From Glaciecola sp947496235 (GTDB lineage Bacteria > Pseudomonadota > Gammaproteobacteria > Enterobacterales > Alteromonadaceae), in the NCBI RefSeq assembly GCF_050306235.1, contig NZ_JBLWFH010000005.1:1-64000 (forward strand): a stretch of DNA of 64,000 bases, read 5' to 3'. How positions within the stretch are numbered: the first letter of the stretch is position 1; each line of letters starts with the position of its first letter. Positions 16,740 through 25,457 of this stretch are shown piece by piece. A program made the position numbers and the translations under genes. The notes under the pieces were generated by a model. That model ran no database searches and was not told the DNA's origin. It saw only the letters and a list, made by a program, of their open reading frames with translations.

Positions 16740-17384
16740 ATGGATATGAATACAACAGACAAGTTTTACACTTTGGCGAAAGCGTTATTGTGGCTTCTCG
16801 GTATATCGCTTAGTTTGAATCTTATGGCCAAGGTCAAAACAGAAGATTGGCAGCAGGTTAAAAGCGAGAATAATATTGTTATTTCTGTGGCCGCCGCTTC
16901 TTCGGGATATTCTTGGATTAAAGCTAAAACTAGACTGTCTGGAGAGCCAACAGATTTGGTAAGCTTATTGAATAACACAGCAGTAGCCGAGCAGTGGATA
17001 GACAATTGTAAAAAAGTAGAAATCTTGGAGACTTCCTCCCCCAATGAAGTTGTAGTGCGCACTGTTTTCAACGCGCCTTGGCCGGTTAAAGACAGAGAAA
17101 TGCTGACTCGTTCCATACTTACAATTGATCCTGAGACCGGCAGAATTACAATTAAGATTGAGGACGCTTCATCTTACTTGCCTTCGCCCAGCAAACTAGT
17201 GCGAATGCAGCATATTTCTGGAGAATGGCAACTGCAGCCAGTAGAAGACGGACATTATGAAGTGATCTATATTGGTTATGGGGAGCCCGCGGGCAATATG
17301 CCTGCGTGGATAGCAAATGAAATGCTGGTTAGTTCAATGATGACCACATTTAAAAATATGCAAAAACAGTTGCAGCCAATATAA
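16740..17384 (+). CDS. START-domain lipid-binding-like protein
   Basis: This 214-residue protein has an N-terminal hydrophobic signal (ALLWLLGISLSLNLMA) followed by one START-like domain of about 180 residues. Typical segments are WIKAKTRLSGEPTDLVSLLNN, VVRTVFNAPWPVKDREML and the closing helix LVSSMMTTFKNMQKQL. START domains form a hydrophobic pocket for lipids. The protein would be periplasmic or membrane-anchored; its ligand is unknown. Adjacent ATG codons at 16740 and 16746 are both possible starts. It stands alone between two hairpins. Confidence 0.75.
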   Translation: MDMNTTDKFYTLAKALLWLLGISLSLNLMAKVKTEDWQQVKSENNIVISVAAASSGYSWIKAKTRLSGEPTDLVSLLNNTAVAEQWIDNCKKVEILETSSPNEVVVRTVFNAPWPVKDREMLTRSILTIDPETGRITIKIEDASSYLPSPSKLVRMQHISGEWQLQPVEDGHYEVIYIGYGEPAGNMPAWIANEMLVSSMMTTFKNMQKQLQPI

Positions 17385-17418
17385 AGCTACTTAAGTTTTC
17401 TGTTTAACAATGTTAAGA

Positions 17419-17443
17419 ATTAGGGCAAAACATTTGCCCTAAT
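17419..17443. terminator. Bidirectional terminator between START gene and response regulator
   Basis: ATTAGGGCAAA (17419-17429) and TTTGCCCTAAT (17433-17443) form a perfect 11-bp stem with a three-base loop. It lies between two convergent genes, so it can serve both. Confidence 0.75.
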
Positions 17444-17520
17444 AAACTTGTTGTAGAGACTGGCAGTGTTGAAAATAGCAAACTCAAAACCTGTGTTTTG
17501 TTTATTCGATTAACACTCTT

Positions 17521-17970
17521 TTAGTGGGTCAATATTGTTGAATTGTCCGTCCAATACATCAACATAACTTGTACTGCTGATATCAAACTACCGTAATCTC
17601 TAGGTTTAGTCATATAAGTATTACAACCAAGGCTGTAACATTCTTTTACGTCGATATCTGCATCAGAGGTTGAGAACATAATGACCGGAATATGACGGAA
17701 TCTTGTATCGCTGCGAAGTGAGGTCAACACTTCACGACCACCCATTTTGGGCATGTTAAGATCCAAAATAATAATGGATGGTAGTACTTTTTCATTACTT
17801 AGTTGCTCAATGAAATCAGTACCATCCACTGCCAATTTTATTTGCGAATTTGAGAGCTGATTTTCAATCAATGCATCTGTTAATAGCTCGCGATCATCTT
17901 CGTCGTCATCAACAATAAAGACGCAACTTAGCTCTCTCAATTTTTTTTGATTAATTTTCAACATTTCCAT
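17521..17970 (-). CDS. Single-domain response regulator (phytochrome partner, Rcp1-like)
   Basis: This 149-residue protein is a receiver domain without an output domain. The acidic pair is in FIVDDDEDDRELL, the phosphoacceptor Asp in IIILDLNMPKMGG, the switch Thr/Ser in MFSTSDAD and the conserved Lys in TYMTKPRDY. The ILDLNMPKMGGREVL block is typical of Rcp1-type regulators paired with phytochromes. It lies 114 bp downstream of the bacteriophytochrome kinase on the same strand, so it is the expected phosphotransfer partner. Onward signalling must use another protein. Confidence 0.88.
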   Translation of the reverse strand: MEMLKINQKKLRELSCVFIVDDDEDDRELLTDALIENQLSNSQIKLAVDGTDFIEQLSNEKVLPSIIILDLNMPKMGGREVLTSLRSDTRFRHIPVIMFSTSDADIDVKECYSLGCNTYMTKPRDYGSLISAVQVMLMYWTDNSTILTH

Positions 17971-18084
17971 AATTTACCAAAAACCTCAAAACTCCAGATA
18001 GAAAGAATTTTCTACTGGTGACAATTTTCGCGAGTGCGTGTAGTTTGCTTTGAAATTAGCGCTTTTTCAATAAAATCAGATACA

Positions 18085-20421
18085 CTAGTATACAGATTTT
18101 TTAGTGGGGAGTTGTATGTAGAAACTACTTCCTTGATTTTCCGAGGCTTCTGCCCATATTGCTCCGTTATGCCTTTCTATTATTTTTTTGCAGATAGCTA
18201 ACCCCATTCCAGTTCCATCATATTCACTTTTTCCGTGTAATCGCTCAAACAGATTGAATATACGGTCTGAATATTGTTCATCAAAACCAATACCATTGTC
18301 TTTGAACACCAGTGTAACATTGGATGTGTCCTGATTCACTTGCAATATTTCGATAATAGGATCGCGGTCTGGTGAAATAAACTTAAGTGAGTTTTGCATT
18401 AGATTCTGAAACACGCGAGATATTTGTCCTTGGTCAGCGTAAATCTCTCCTGATACTTTTACTTGGATCTGCGCGTTCTTTTCCTGAATCAACACTGAAA
18501 TATCATCGATTACTGTTTGAATCAGTTGGTTGGTATCGACCATCGCCATGTCCATTTCATCATTGCTAATACGGGAAAAACTCAGGGTATTTTTAATTAA
18601 TGTTTGCATCCTGAGTGCTGCACTGCGCATTCTTGAAATGTACGACAGGTTTTTTTCAGAAAACACTTCGCCAGACCGTTGCAAGCGGTCACCAAAGGTT
18701 TGAATTTTTCGCAACGGCTCTTGCAAGTCGTGGGACGCTACAAAAGCGAATCTTTCCAATTCCCGGTTAGATGTTTCTGATTTTTCTAACGCAACTTTAA
18801 GATTGATTTCTGCTTCTTCTCGTTGTTTGATTTCTTCATTTAACGCGGCTGTTCGTTGTTCAACCAGCTCTTCTAAGAGGCTGTTCATTTTGAACACTTT
18901 CTCAGATTCGATGATAATTTTACTTTGAATAATGCTACGCAGCTTTAACGCTATATCGAGCTCGGAATCGCGCCAAGGGGCTGACTTTTTATAAACATTT
19001 TGTTTCCATAGCTCAAAGGAACTTCTTGGCATTAATCTGTGGCTGCCATCGTCGGTAAACTCTATTACTTTTTCAGGTTTACCTCCCCAATTCTTGGCTT
19101 GAATAATCTCTTCTCTAAACCAGATAATATAGTCACTTTTGTCCGATGTCAGTGCAATGAAGAGTATACCGCTAGCGATTTCAGCGAAGTCGGCAAACTC
19201 AGGATTCTCAATTCCTATTTGATGAGTCGCATAATATTCCTCATCTTCATCTAATTGCTCATCGATCCATTGATAAAGGCGTAAGATGAAATCGTCATCA
19301 GGCACTAAACCACAACTCATCAATTCTTCGTCAATACACCAAGCAACGCCTGATGCCTCAACTAGCTCCTGCAATACCTGTTTTTCTTGCACTATGCCAA
19401 CGCTAAAATCATCTTGATTGGATAGGGCGTTTGAAATGGTATCTAAGGCCGCAATGTGTCTGGCGTTTCTTTGTGTTTCCTCTTCGTGGATTCGAACCGA
19501 TATCAACTGAGACAACATTACACTGGTATATTGGGCTATTTCTCGAATCTCAAAGGCGATAAAGTTTGGCGAATAATGATGGCAAGCAATCAAGCCCCAC
19601 AATTTCCCCTGAATAATGATGCTAATTGACATGGATGCACTTACACCCATGTTGCGCAAATACTGACAATGGATAGGAGAAACGCTGCGTAATGTACAAT
19701 TGCCTAAATCAACATGGGGTCTTCTTGGGTACAAAGGAGAGACCTGAGCATCAACATCACAAAGCAAGCGAATAGGGTTTTTTATATAGAGTTCGCGGGC
19801 CTGTTTTGGAATATCCGATTCTGGAAAATGTTGCCTAAGAAAGGCGTTTAAATGAGGTTCTTTTGCTTCTGCAATGACCTCACCGTTATATTCATGATCA
19901 AATTGATACAGCATGACCCGATCAAAGCCAGAAAAGCGTTTAACTTCTTCCACCACATTTTGAAAAAGCGAATCCAATTTGTGGACACTCATCAAGGATT
20001 GCACCGAGTCCTTTAACATGCGCAAAACAGACTCGTAGGCGCGATCACTGACTTGTGATACTGGTTCTAATGCAATTAATATGACTTCACCGTTAAATGT
20101 AACAATGGCAGACATTTTTTCACTGCTACCATTATTGTGCCGAATGTCTATCGCGGTAGGATTGAAAGCTTGTAAATCATCTGTATGCCAATGCTGTTCT
20201 ATGATTCGAAAATATTCAACGTCGACTAAATCTTTAAGGTCTATACCAATACAGTTTTCAAAATTCCCGCCTAATATTTCTGTCACATTTTCACTGACAC
20301 AAGATAATTGCATGGTTTTAGGATCTACCACTAATAAATATCCGTGGGGTTGAATTGAGCCCGGAATGTGGATGGGTTCCTCGTGACAATTGTCTATGGT
20401 GACTTTGAAGCTATCAGGCAT
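18085..20421 (-). CDS. bphP: Bacteriophytochrome sensor histidine kinase
   Basis: This 778-residue red/far-red light sensor has the order PAS-GAF-PHY-HisKA-HATPase. Cys12 in NCHEEPIHIPGSIQPHG is the expected covalent biliverdin site. The GAF domain has the DIP motif (203-205) and the chromophore-pocket His251 in PIHCQYLRNMG. The PHY tongue has PRSSF (465-469). The kinase has H-box SHDLQEPLR (His564), N-box NLMQNSLKF and the DNGIGF and GTGMGL boxes. The start overlaps the heme oxygenase stop by eight bases, so chromophore synthesis and sensor are translationally coupled. The gene for a receiver-only regulator follows. All key residues are intact. Confidence 0.97.
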   Translation of the reverse strand: MPDSFKVTIDNCHEEPIHIPGSIQPHGYLLVVDPKTMQLSCVSENVTEILGGNFENCIGIDLKDLVDVEYFRIIEQHWHTDDLQAFNPTAIDIRHNNGSSEKMSAIVTFNGEVILIALEPVSQVSDRAYESVLRMLKDSVQSLMSVHKLDSLFQNVVEEVKRFSGFDRVMLYQFDHEYNGEVIAEAKEPHLNAFLRQHFPESDIPKQARELYIKNPIRLLCDVDAQVSPLYPRRPHVDLGNCTLRSVSPIHCQYLRNMGVSASMSISIIIQGKLWGLIACHHYSPNFIAFEIREIAQYTSVMLSQLISVRIHEEETQRNARHIAALDTISNALSNQDDFSVGIVQEKQVLQELVEASGVAWCIDEELMSCGLVPDDDFILRLYQWIDEQLDEDEEYYATHQIGIENPEFADFAEIASGILFIALTSDKSDYIIWFREEIIQAKNWGGKPEKVIEFTDDGSHRLMPRSSFELWKQNVYKKSAPWRDSELDIALKLRSIIQSKIIIESEKVFKMNSLLEELVEQRTAALNEEIKQREEAEINLKVALEKSETSNRELERFAFVASHDLQEPLRKIQTFGDRLQRSGEVFSEKNLSYISRMRSAALRMQTLIKNTLSFSRISNDEMDMAMVDTNQLIQTVIDDISVLIQEKNAQIQVKVSGEIYADQGQISRVFQNLMQNSLKFISPDRDPIIEILQVNQDTSNVTLVFKDNGIGFDEQYSDRIFNLFERLHGKSEYDGTGMGLAICKKIIERHNGAIWAEASENQGSSFYIQLPTKKSVY

Positions 20422-21052
20422 GACAAATATCCTTTAATAACATATACATATTAGAAAAGCTGGCCTTTGCACCCTTGATGATTTCTTCGCTAGCACTAGG
20501 GGTGAAATGAGCAAATGCCCTTAATTCAGTTTGAAATCTGCGCCATCTAGCTGGGGTGTTTTTTCCATAACTCGCAAAAAACCTAAGCCCTTGGTCTTGT
20601 GGAAAGTAGCCATGTACTCGTAATTTAGGAATAATATGCATGCCTCCAAGGGTGGCACCCTCGAACACATAAATAAACCCCATAGCCTCTGCCGGAGTTT
20701 GTGGCAATAAGGTAATGCAACTAATATCAAGCGTTGGGGTGGTTTGCCTCACTTCGTAATTATTCTGCACATAGGCTAAATCAGCGTCTAGCCATTTAGT
20801 TTTTTCGCTGTTATTGACCATTTGCAGCATGGTAGGAAATTGACTAACCTGGGATTCAACAGCGGCATAGTAGTCGCGTTTTATTTGTAGCATATTGAAA
20901 TAGTCTGTGAGCTTGAAATGCTTAGAAAATAAAAAAGTGCTCATCAGAGATTCAATTTTATTATGTTCGGCAGAGGTATCTTGACGCAAACGAAGACAAA
21001 TATCGTCGCTAGGTTCGATTCCATTCTTGTTAGAAGATAACAGTTCTGCCAT
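20414..21052 (-). CDS. bphO: Biliverdin-producing heme oxygenase (BphO type)
   Basis: This 212-residue protein is of the bacterial heme oxygenase family. The proximal heme-ligand His lies in RQDTSAEHNKIESLM, and the distal-helix family block is YVFEGATLGGMHI. The enzyme opens heme to biliverdin, iron and CO; biliverdin is the chromophore of bacteriophytochromes. The gene overlaps the start of the phytochrome gene, making the role nearly certain. ATG start; it is the first gene of the three-gene light-sensing unit. Confidence 0.93.
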   Translation of the reverse strand: MAELLSSNKNGIEPSDDICLRLRQDTSAEHNKIESLMSTFLFSKHFKLTDYFNMLQIKRDYYAAVESQVSQFPTMLQMVNNSEKTKWLDADLAYVQNNYEVRQTTPTLDISCITLLPQTPAEAMGFIYVFEGATLGGMHIIPKLRVHGYFPQDQGLRFFASYGKNTPARWRRFQTELRAFAHFTPSASEEIIKGAKASFSNMYMLLKDICHA

Positions 21053-21197
21053 GACTTTCCTTTGTGTTTTCTTTACCTGAACCTGCTAATGTCCAATTCA
21101 AATATGGTAAGGTGTAAGATAAAAATTATTTAGTATTGTAACTATATGATGAGCGAACATTATCTTTAACGATCTGTTATTTGCAATAATTATCCAA

Positions 21198-22064
21198 TTA
21201 TCCCGCAACAGTAGTTCTCGGGCGGTAATAACAAACATCGATATTGCCACTGCCCTTAAAATGATAAAAGGGATTGGACAATTCTCTTGCATTTTTTAAG
21301 CGATTCTGAAATTTTTCACTGCTATCACTGTTTCGTACAAATGTTAGTTGCTGGTCAGCTTTAACCTTGTCTCCCATAACTGCTCTTACTATTTTGGACC
21401 GGTTTTCCGGAGTGTCTATTACACCGCCTTGGTCAGGCTTTCCTCGTTTCATTGATTGAAGAGATGACATACCATAAACCACTTGACCGAATACTGACAT
21501 ATTGCGGTCTAGATGCCGGGGCGCATGACCTATGACTGCATAAAAATGGTTGGTGGCTGAATCCTTTCCTTCACTTCTGGCCATGGCAACAGCGCCGGGA
21601 CAATGCAACAGCCATTCAATGTTTGCAGTATAGTCTCTACCTGCTGGAAAGCCATTAATAAAGCCAGTTTCTTGGGCTAAAAACTCGGGCTTTTGTACCG
21701 ATATAAAGCTAGAGGTTTCAGCAATAGGCCGGCTAAATTCAGCACTTAATGTAGCGCCGAATTCAGTTGGCTTTTGTTCACTTAGATCACCGCCTTGAGC
21801 AACAAAACCATCAATAACTCGATAAAAATCTAAGCCATCATAATAGCCATCATTTATCAAAGCCTTAAAACGTTCTACATGTTTAGGCGCCATGAATTCA
21901 GCCAATTCAATGACGACTAAGCCTTCATCGGTAAAAAAATAGGCTAGATTGCTTTGCTCTAAGGTTACGCTTAAACTTGCTTCGGTATTTTGTGCTGCCC
22001 CTGTTTTACTAATAACCGTAAAAACTAGCAGGGCTAGGCACAAGGATTTTATAGAGTAAAGCAT
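21198..22064 (-). CDS. Periplasmic cyclophilin-type peptidyl-prolyl isomerase
   Basis: This 288-residue protein has an N-terminal signal (MLYSIKSLCLALLVFTVISK). I use ATG 22064, which has GGATGA six bases upstream, rather than the TTG at 22070. The cyclophilin core is clear in FYRVIDGFVAQGGD, GRDYTANIEWLLHCPGAVAMAR, NHFYAVIGHAP and SVFGQVVYGM. It catalyses cis-trans isomerisation of prolyl bonds in exported proteins. A C-terminal extension of about 60 residues with two Arg-rich segments and a Cys is not part of the classical domain. It is divergent from the ZIP transporter. Confidence 0.87.
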   Translation of the reverse strand: MLYSIKSLCLALLVFTVISKTGAAQNTEASLSVTLEQSNLAYFFTDEGLVVIELAEFMAPKHVERFKALINDGYYDGLDFYRVIDGFVAQGGDLSEQKPTEFGATLSAEFSRPIAETSSFISVQKPEFLAQETGFINGFPAGRDYTANIEWLLHCPGAVAMARSEGKDSATNHFYAVIGHAPRHLDRNMSVFGQVVYGMSSLQSMKRGKPDQGGVIDTPENRSKIVRAVMGDKVKADQQLTFVRNSDSSEKFQNRLKNARELSNPFYHFKGSGNIDVCYYRPRTTVAG

Positions 22065-22246
22065 GATCAATCATCCATATTGAGCTTAATTTATCACTAC
22101 TTTACTGTATTAATTGCTCAGTTAACAGACTAAATCAGTTTGAGATTTATTAAGTCTTTCTAAGTGACTTCTGCAGGGGAATGTAGCTAATTTAGGTATA
22201 TTATAATTATGTATTGAGAAACTTGTGATAAGGCTGGAGTTTAGTT

Positions 22247-22963
22247 GTGAATGACTTAATACAAATTATTATACTTACCCTAATCGCGGGGCTCGCGATG
22301 CCCATTGGGGCTTCGGTTGCTGCGATTGAAAATATTCGTCCACGTTGGCTAGAAAAAGAGGTTCGCCACAGCGTTATTGCTTTTGGTGGAGGGGCATTAT
22401 TAGCCGCAGTAGCATTAGTGCTGGTGCCAGAAGGGATAAAGGAACTATCTTTAATGACTACTGCCATTTGTTTTGCAGCGGGTGGCATAAGTTTTATGTT
22501 GTTGGATATGCAACTGGCAAAAAACAATACCTCGTTAAGCCAGTTAGTCGCGATGTTATCGGATTTTATTCCCGAAGCACTCGCCCTTGGCGCTACCTTC
22601 GCAGTTTCTAGCAGTGCCGGTATATTGTTAGCGGGGATCATAGCATTACAGAATTTACCCGAGGGCTTTAACGCATTCAGAGAGATAAGAGCATCAACAC
22701 ATTACAGTAAGCTATTAATTGTGGGTGCACTAGCAGCCATGGCCCTATTAGGACCAGTTTCCGGCTTGTTAGGCTATTTTTTCCTTACAGATTTCCCACA
22801 AATAAAAGCTGGCATTATGCTTTTTGCGGCTGGTGGGATTTTGTATATCATTTTCCAAGATATAGCACCTCAGGTAAAATTAAAGCAACATTGGGCGCCG
22901 CCTCTGGGCGCCCTAGCCGGGTTTTTATTAGGAATTGTTGGTAAAGTGGTAGTAGGTGAGTAA
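22247..22963 (+). CDS. ZIP-family metal transporter
   Basis: This 238-residue membrane protein has about eight hydrophobic segments. The two metal-pathway motifs of ZIP proteins are visible: DFIPEALALG in segment IV and QNLPEGFNAF in segment V. It probably imports divalent cations such as zinc, iron or manganese into the cytosol. The start is GTG with GGAGT seven bases upstream. The cytosolic loop lacks a long His-rich stretch, so regulation by metal at that loop is not evident. It is followed by a hairpin with a T-run at 23021-23060. Confidence 0.85.
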   Translation: MNDLIQIIILTLIAGLAMPIGASVAAIENIRPRWLEKEVRHSVIAFGGGALLAAVALVLVPEGIKELSLMTTAICFAAGGISFMLLDMQLAKNNTSLSQLVAMLSDFIPEALALGATFAVSSSAGILLAGIIALQNLPEGFNAFREIRASTHYSKLLIVGALAAMALLGPVSGLLGYFFLTDFPQIKAGIMLFAAGGILYIIFQDIAPQVKLKQHWAPPLGALAGFLLGIVGKVVVGE

Positions 22964-23020
22964 ACACAAACGGCTTTTGAGTGTCTAGTTTAATACCTAT
23001 TGATTTGAAAGTATGCCTAT

Positions 23021-23061
23021 AGCTACTTGGAATAGACTAAAGTTACAAAAGTAGCTTTTTA
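23021..23061 (+). terminator. Probable terminator after the ZIP transporter
   Basis: AGCTACTT (23021-23028) pairs with AAGTAGCT (23049-23056) and is followed by a run of T. The 20-base loop makes it weaker than a classical terminator. Confidence 0.5.
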
Positions 23062-23130
23062 TTCGATTTGTCAGTACATTAGGTAATCCAAAGTAAAACT
23101 TTTATCATTGTTATTCTGCAAGTTTTAGGA

Positions 23131-24642
23131 TTGCTGTCTTACTTATTTTTTGACCCATGGGAAAATGTATTGAGCGATTTTGATCCCAAGCAGTTTTTTC
23201 ATCAAATGCCCGTTAGCTTGTTATGCAAACAGCTGGATAAAGATGAAACCTATGCTAACCCAGCATGTCTGGCGCTTTTTAGTGCATCACAGGCTCCCGA
23301 TGAGTTTCTGCAAAGCATCGACTTCTTCGATGCTTTAACACATATTCCCCTTGCTGGCGCTTCCCATCCGTTTTATGCCTGCGACAGTGAGAATGTCGTC
23401 ACCTTGTATGTAAGAGTAAAGAGTAAGACTCGCAACATCAGTTGCACAGTTGAAGGTAAACGATTTTCAAGTCCAAATTCCCAGTGGGTAGTTTTACATG
23501 TTTCAAGTGCCCAAGAAAACGATGTTACTGAACTACAACCAGGTAGCTCCCCTCTTGCTAATCACTTAGCCTTTAGCCATTTATTGTCTAGTATTTCTTC
23601 TCAGTTGATCAACGTTAGTACAGAAAACCTTGATTACTTGATAGAAAAAAGCCTAGGCGCTTTTGGCGACTTTTGCGGAGTCGATAGATGCTATTTATTC
23701 AAATTTTCAAAAGATAAAAGCGCTATGGATAACACCCATGAATGGGTGGCTGCAGGTATAGAGCCTTATAAAGATGAATTGCAAAATGTAAGTCTGGCAG
23801 ATTTGCCTTATTTTGAAAAAATCATTAAACAAGAGTATGTGTTTAAAGTCGATGATGTTGAGACGCTGCCTGAGGCTGCAATTCTTGAAAAAGAAGAATT
23901 CGAACGGGAGGGTATTCAATCGGTATTATGCGTTGCCGTGCATTTAAATGATGATCTTTTTGGATTTGTTGGCTGTGACATCGTGGGTAGCGCTTATACT
24001 TGGCGTGAGCATGACATCAGATATTTAAAATTAATCGGTGAAATATTAAGTAATTCTCTAGAAAGCGTGGCAAATCGTTTGTCACTGCAAAAAGTTACCC
24101 GAGCGTTAGAAAAGGCCAACAAGAAACTAGCTTATTTGGCTAATTCAGATGGGTTAACCGGTATTGCGAATCGACGACAATTTGATGATAGCCTAGAGAA
24201 ATCGATTCAGCGAGGTATGAGAGAACGTAAACCTATTAGTCTGCTGATGGTCGATGTTGATCATTTTAAATTATTCAACGATACCTTTGGTCATGCAGTT
24301 GGCGACGAGGCCATACAAAGAGTGGCGAAAGCCTTAGATGCATGTTGTAAACGCAGTGATGATTTGGCCGCACGATATGGGGGAGAAGAATTTGCAGTCA
24401 TACTCCCAGACACAGGCTGTTCGCAGGCAAAATTAGTTGCCGAACAAATCATGCAGGCAGTGGAAGATTTGAATATTAGCTTTGAGAACTCCCCAACCAA
24501 GGGTCGGCTAACAGTGAGTATAGGGATCATTAGTGAAACCTGTACTCAATCGCTAAGTAGCAATGCTTTGGTGACTATGGCTGACAAGGCACTTTATAAA
24601 GCCAAAGAAAATGGTCGAAACCAAGTAGTTTGCAAATCTTAA
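23131..24642 (+). CDS. GAF-domain diguanylate cyclase
   Basis: This protein of about 503 residues has an N-terminal PAS-like portion (about 15-130), a GAF domain (about 150-320, including GAFGDFCGVDRCYLFKFS) and a C-terminal GGDEF domain (about 335-500). The active-site loop reads RYGGEEFAVILPD, a functional GGEEF variant. The DGLTGIANRRQFD entry and MVDVDHFKLFND metal/substrate block are intact. It makes cyclic di-GMP. No RxxD inhibitory site was seen just before GGEEF. The start is uncertain: TTG at 23131 or TTG at 23170. No transmembrane segment was seen, so it probably responds to a cytosolic signal through GAF/PAS. Confidence 0.85.
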   Translation: MLSYLFFDPWENVLSDFDPKQFFHQMPVSLLCKQLDKDETYANPACLALFSASQAPDEFLQSIDFFDALTHIPLAGASHPFYACDSENVVTLYVRVKSKTRNISCTVEGKRFSSPNSQWVVLHVSSAQENDVTELQPGSSPLANHLAFSHLLSSISSQLINVSTENLDYLIEKSLGAFGDFCGVDRCYLFKFSKDKSAMDNTHEWVAAGIEPYKDELQNVSLADLPYFEKIIKQEYVFKVDDVETLPEAAILEKEEFEREGIQSVLCVAVHLNDDLFGFVGCDIVGSAYTWREHDIRYLKLIGEILSNSLESVANRLSLQKVTRALEKANKKLAYLANSDGLTGIANRRQFDDSLEKSIQRGMRERKPISLLMVDVDHFKLFNDTFGHAVGDEAIQRVAKALDACCKRSDDLAARYGGEEFAVILPDTGCSQAKLVAEQIMQAVEDLNISFENSPTKGRLTVSIGIISETCTQSLSSNALVTMADKALYKAKENGRNQVVCKS

Positions 24643-24661
24643 GACGCAGTAAACAAAGTTG

Positions 24662-25123
24662 TTAACGTTTCAAAAATTCATTAAGGGCATCTAGACCTTC
24701 TTTATCGCTGGTTATTCCTCGAATAACTCTATCCCGCGTCAGTTGTTCCATAGCAGCATCACTAAGCGTACAAGGGATTAATCCGTGATAGGTGTCAAAA
24801 CTCGCTTCTTTGCATGCTTTGTATTCGTTAACAAAAAATCCTTTTGATAGAACGAAAAATATCTCGCCCAGTTGTTGAATAGATTGTGTCATGCATTCGG
24901 CAACTTCACAGTATTCAGTTTCCGCTTCTAATAAAGCAAGCGCTAACTCAGGACAAGGTGTCTTAGTTTGGTAAAGTACGGCGATAAGTTTTGAACGGAA
25001 TACGTGATTTAAATCTTCGGCACCTTGCTTTTCGCCCCAGTCTGGCACGATAGAGGATTCAAAGGTTGGATCATTTGGATCATATGATGCAATCCATTGT
25101 CGAAGATAAGTAGCTTCATCCAT
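24662..25123 (-). CDS. Hypothetical soluble protein
   Basis: This 153-residue acidic protein is without signal peptide or membrane segment. It begins MDEATYLRQWIASYDPNDPT and contains five Cys residues spread over the middle portion, including PCPELALALLEAETEYCEVAE. No domain is recognised. It is convergent with the diguanylate cyclase with only 19 bp between stops and has an ATG start. Upstream, the 25124-25457 interval is AT-rich and shows no other gene that I can support. Confidence 0.55.
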   Translation of the reverse strand: MDEATYLRQWIASYDPNDPTFESSIVPDWGEKQGAEDLNHVFRSKLIAVLYQTKTPCPELALALLEAETEYCEVAECMTQSIQQLGEIFFVLSKGFFVNEYKACKEASFDTYHGLIPCTLSDAAMEQLTRDRVIRGITSDKEGLDALNEFLKR

Positions 25124-25457
25124 AAATTATAGTCTGTTGATAAGGTTTCAGATCTAGGTTCTGAATAAGGTCAGCATTATTCAATTTTAAATGCGTTTGC
25201 AATAACAACGAACAGTTCCCGTCAAGTGCTGATATCTACAATACTATTGTTTTTTGCATCTTAAAAGAAATAAACAAGCAAAACTAATTGGTATTGCAAA
25301 CAGAGTAGACTAAATAGGAACGGGTTTTGCAAATTCTCGTGAAACTACTCAATTGCACCAAAATATTGACCAAAACGGTACCGATTGTCGGCTATATTCA
25401 ATTGTTAGCGGCATGATTTTGCCAATATTAACTATATTCGAGATGGGAATTAACAAT

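Noticed and set aside
18387..19254. Plus-strand frames inside the phytochrome gene
   Set aside because: They are antisense shadows of a well-supported gene, without ribosome sites or family similarity.
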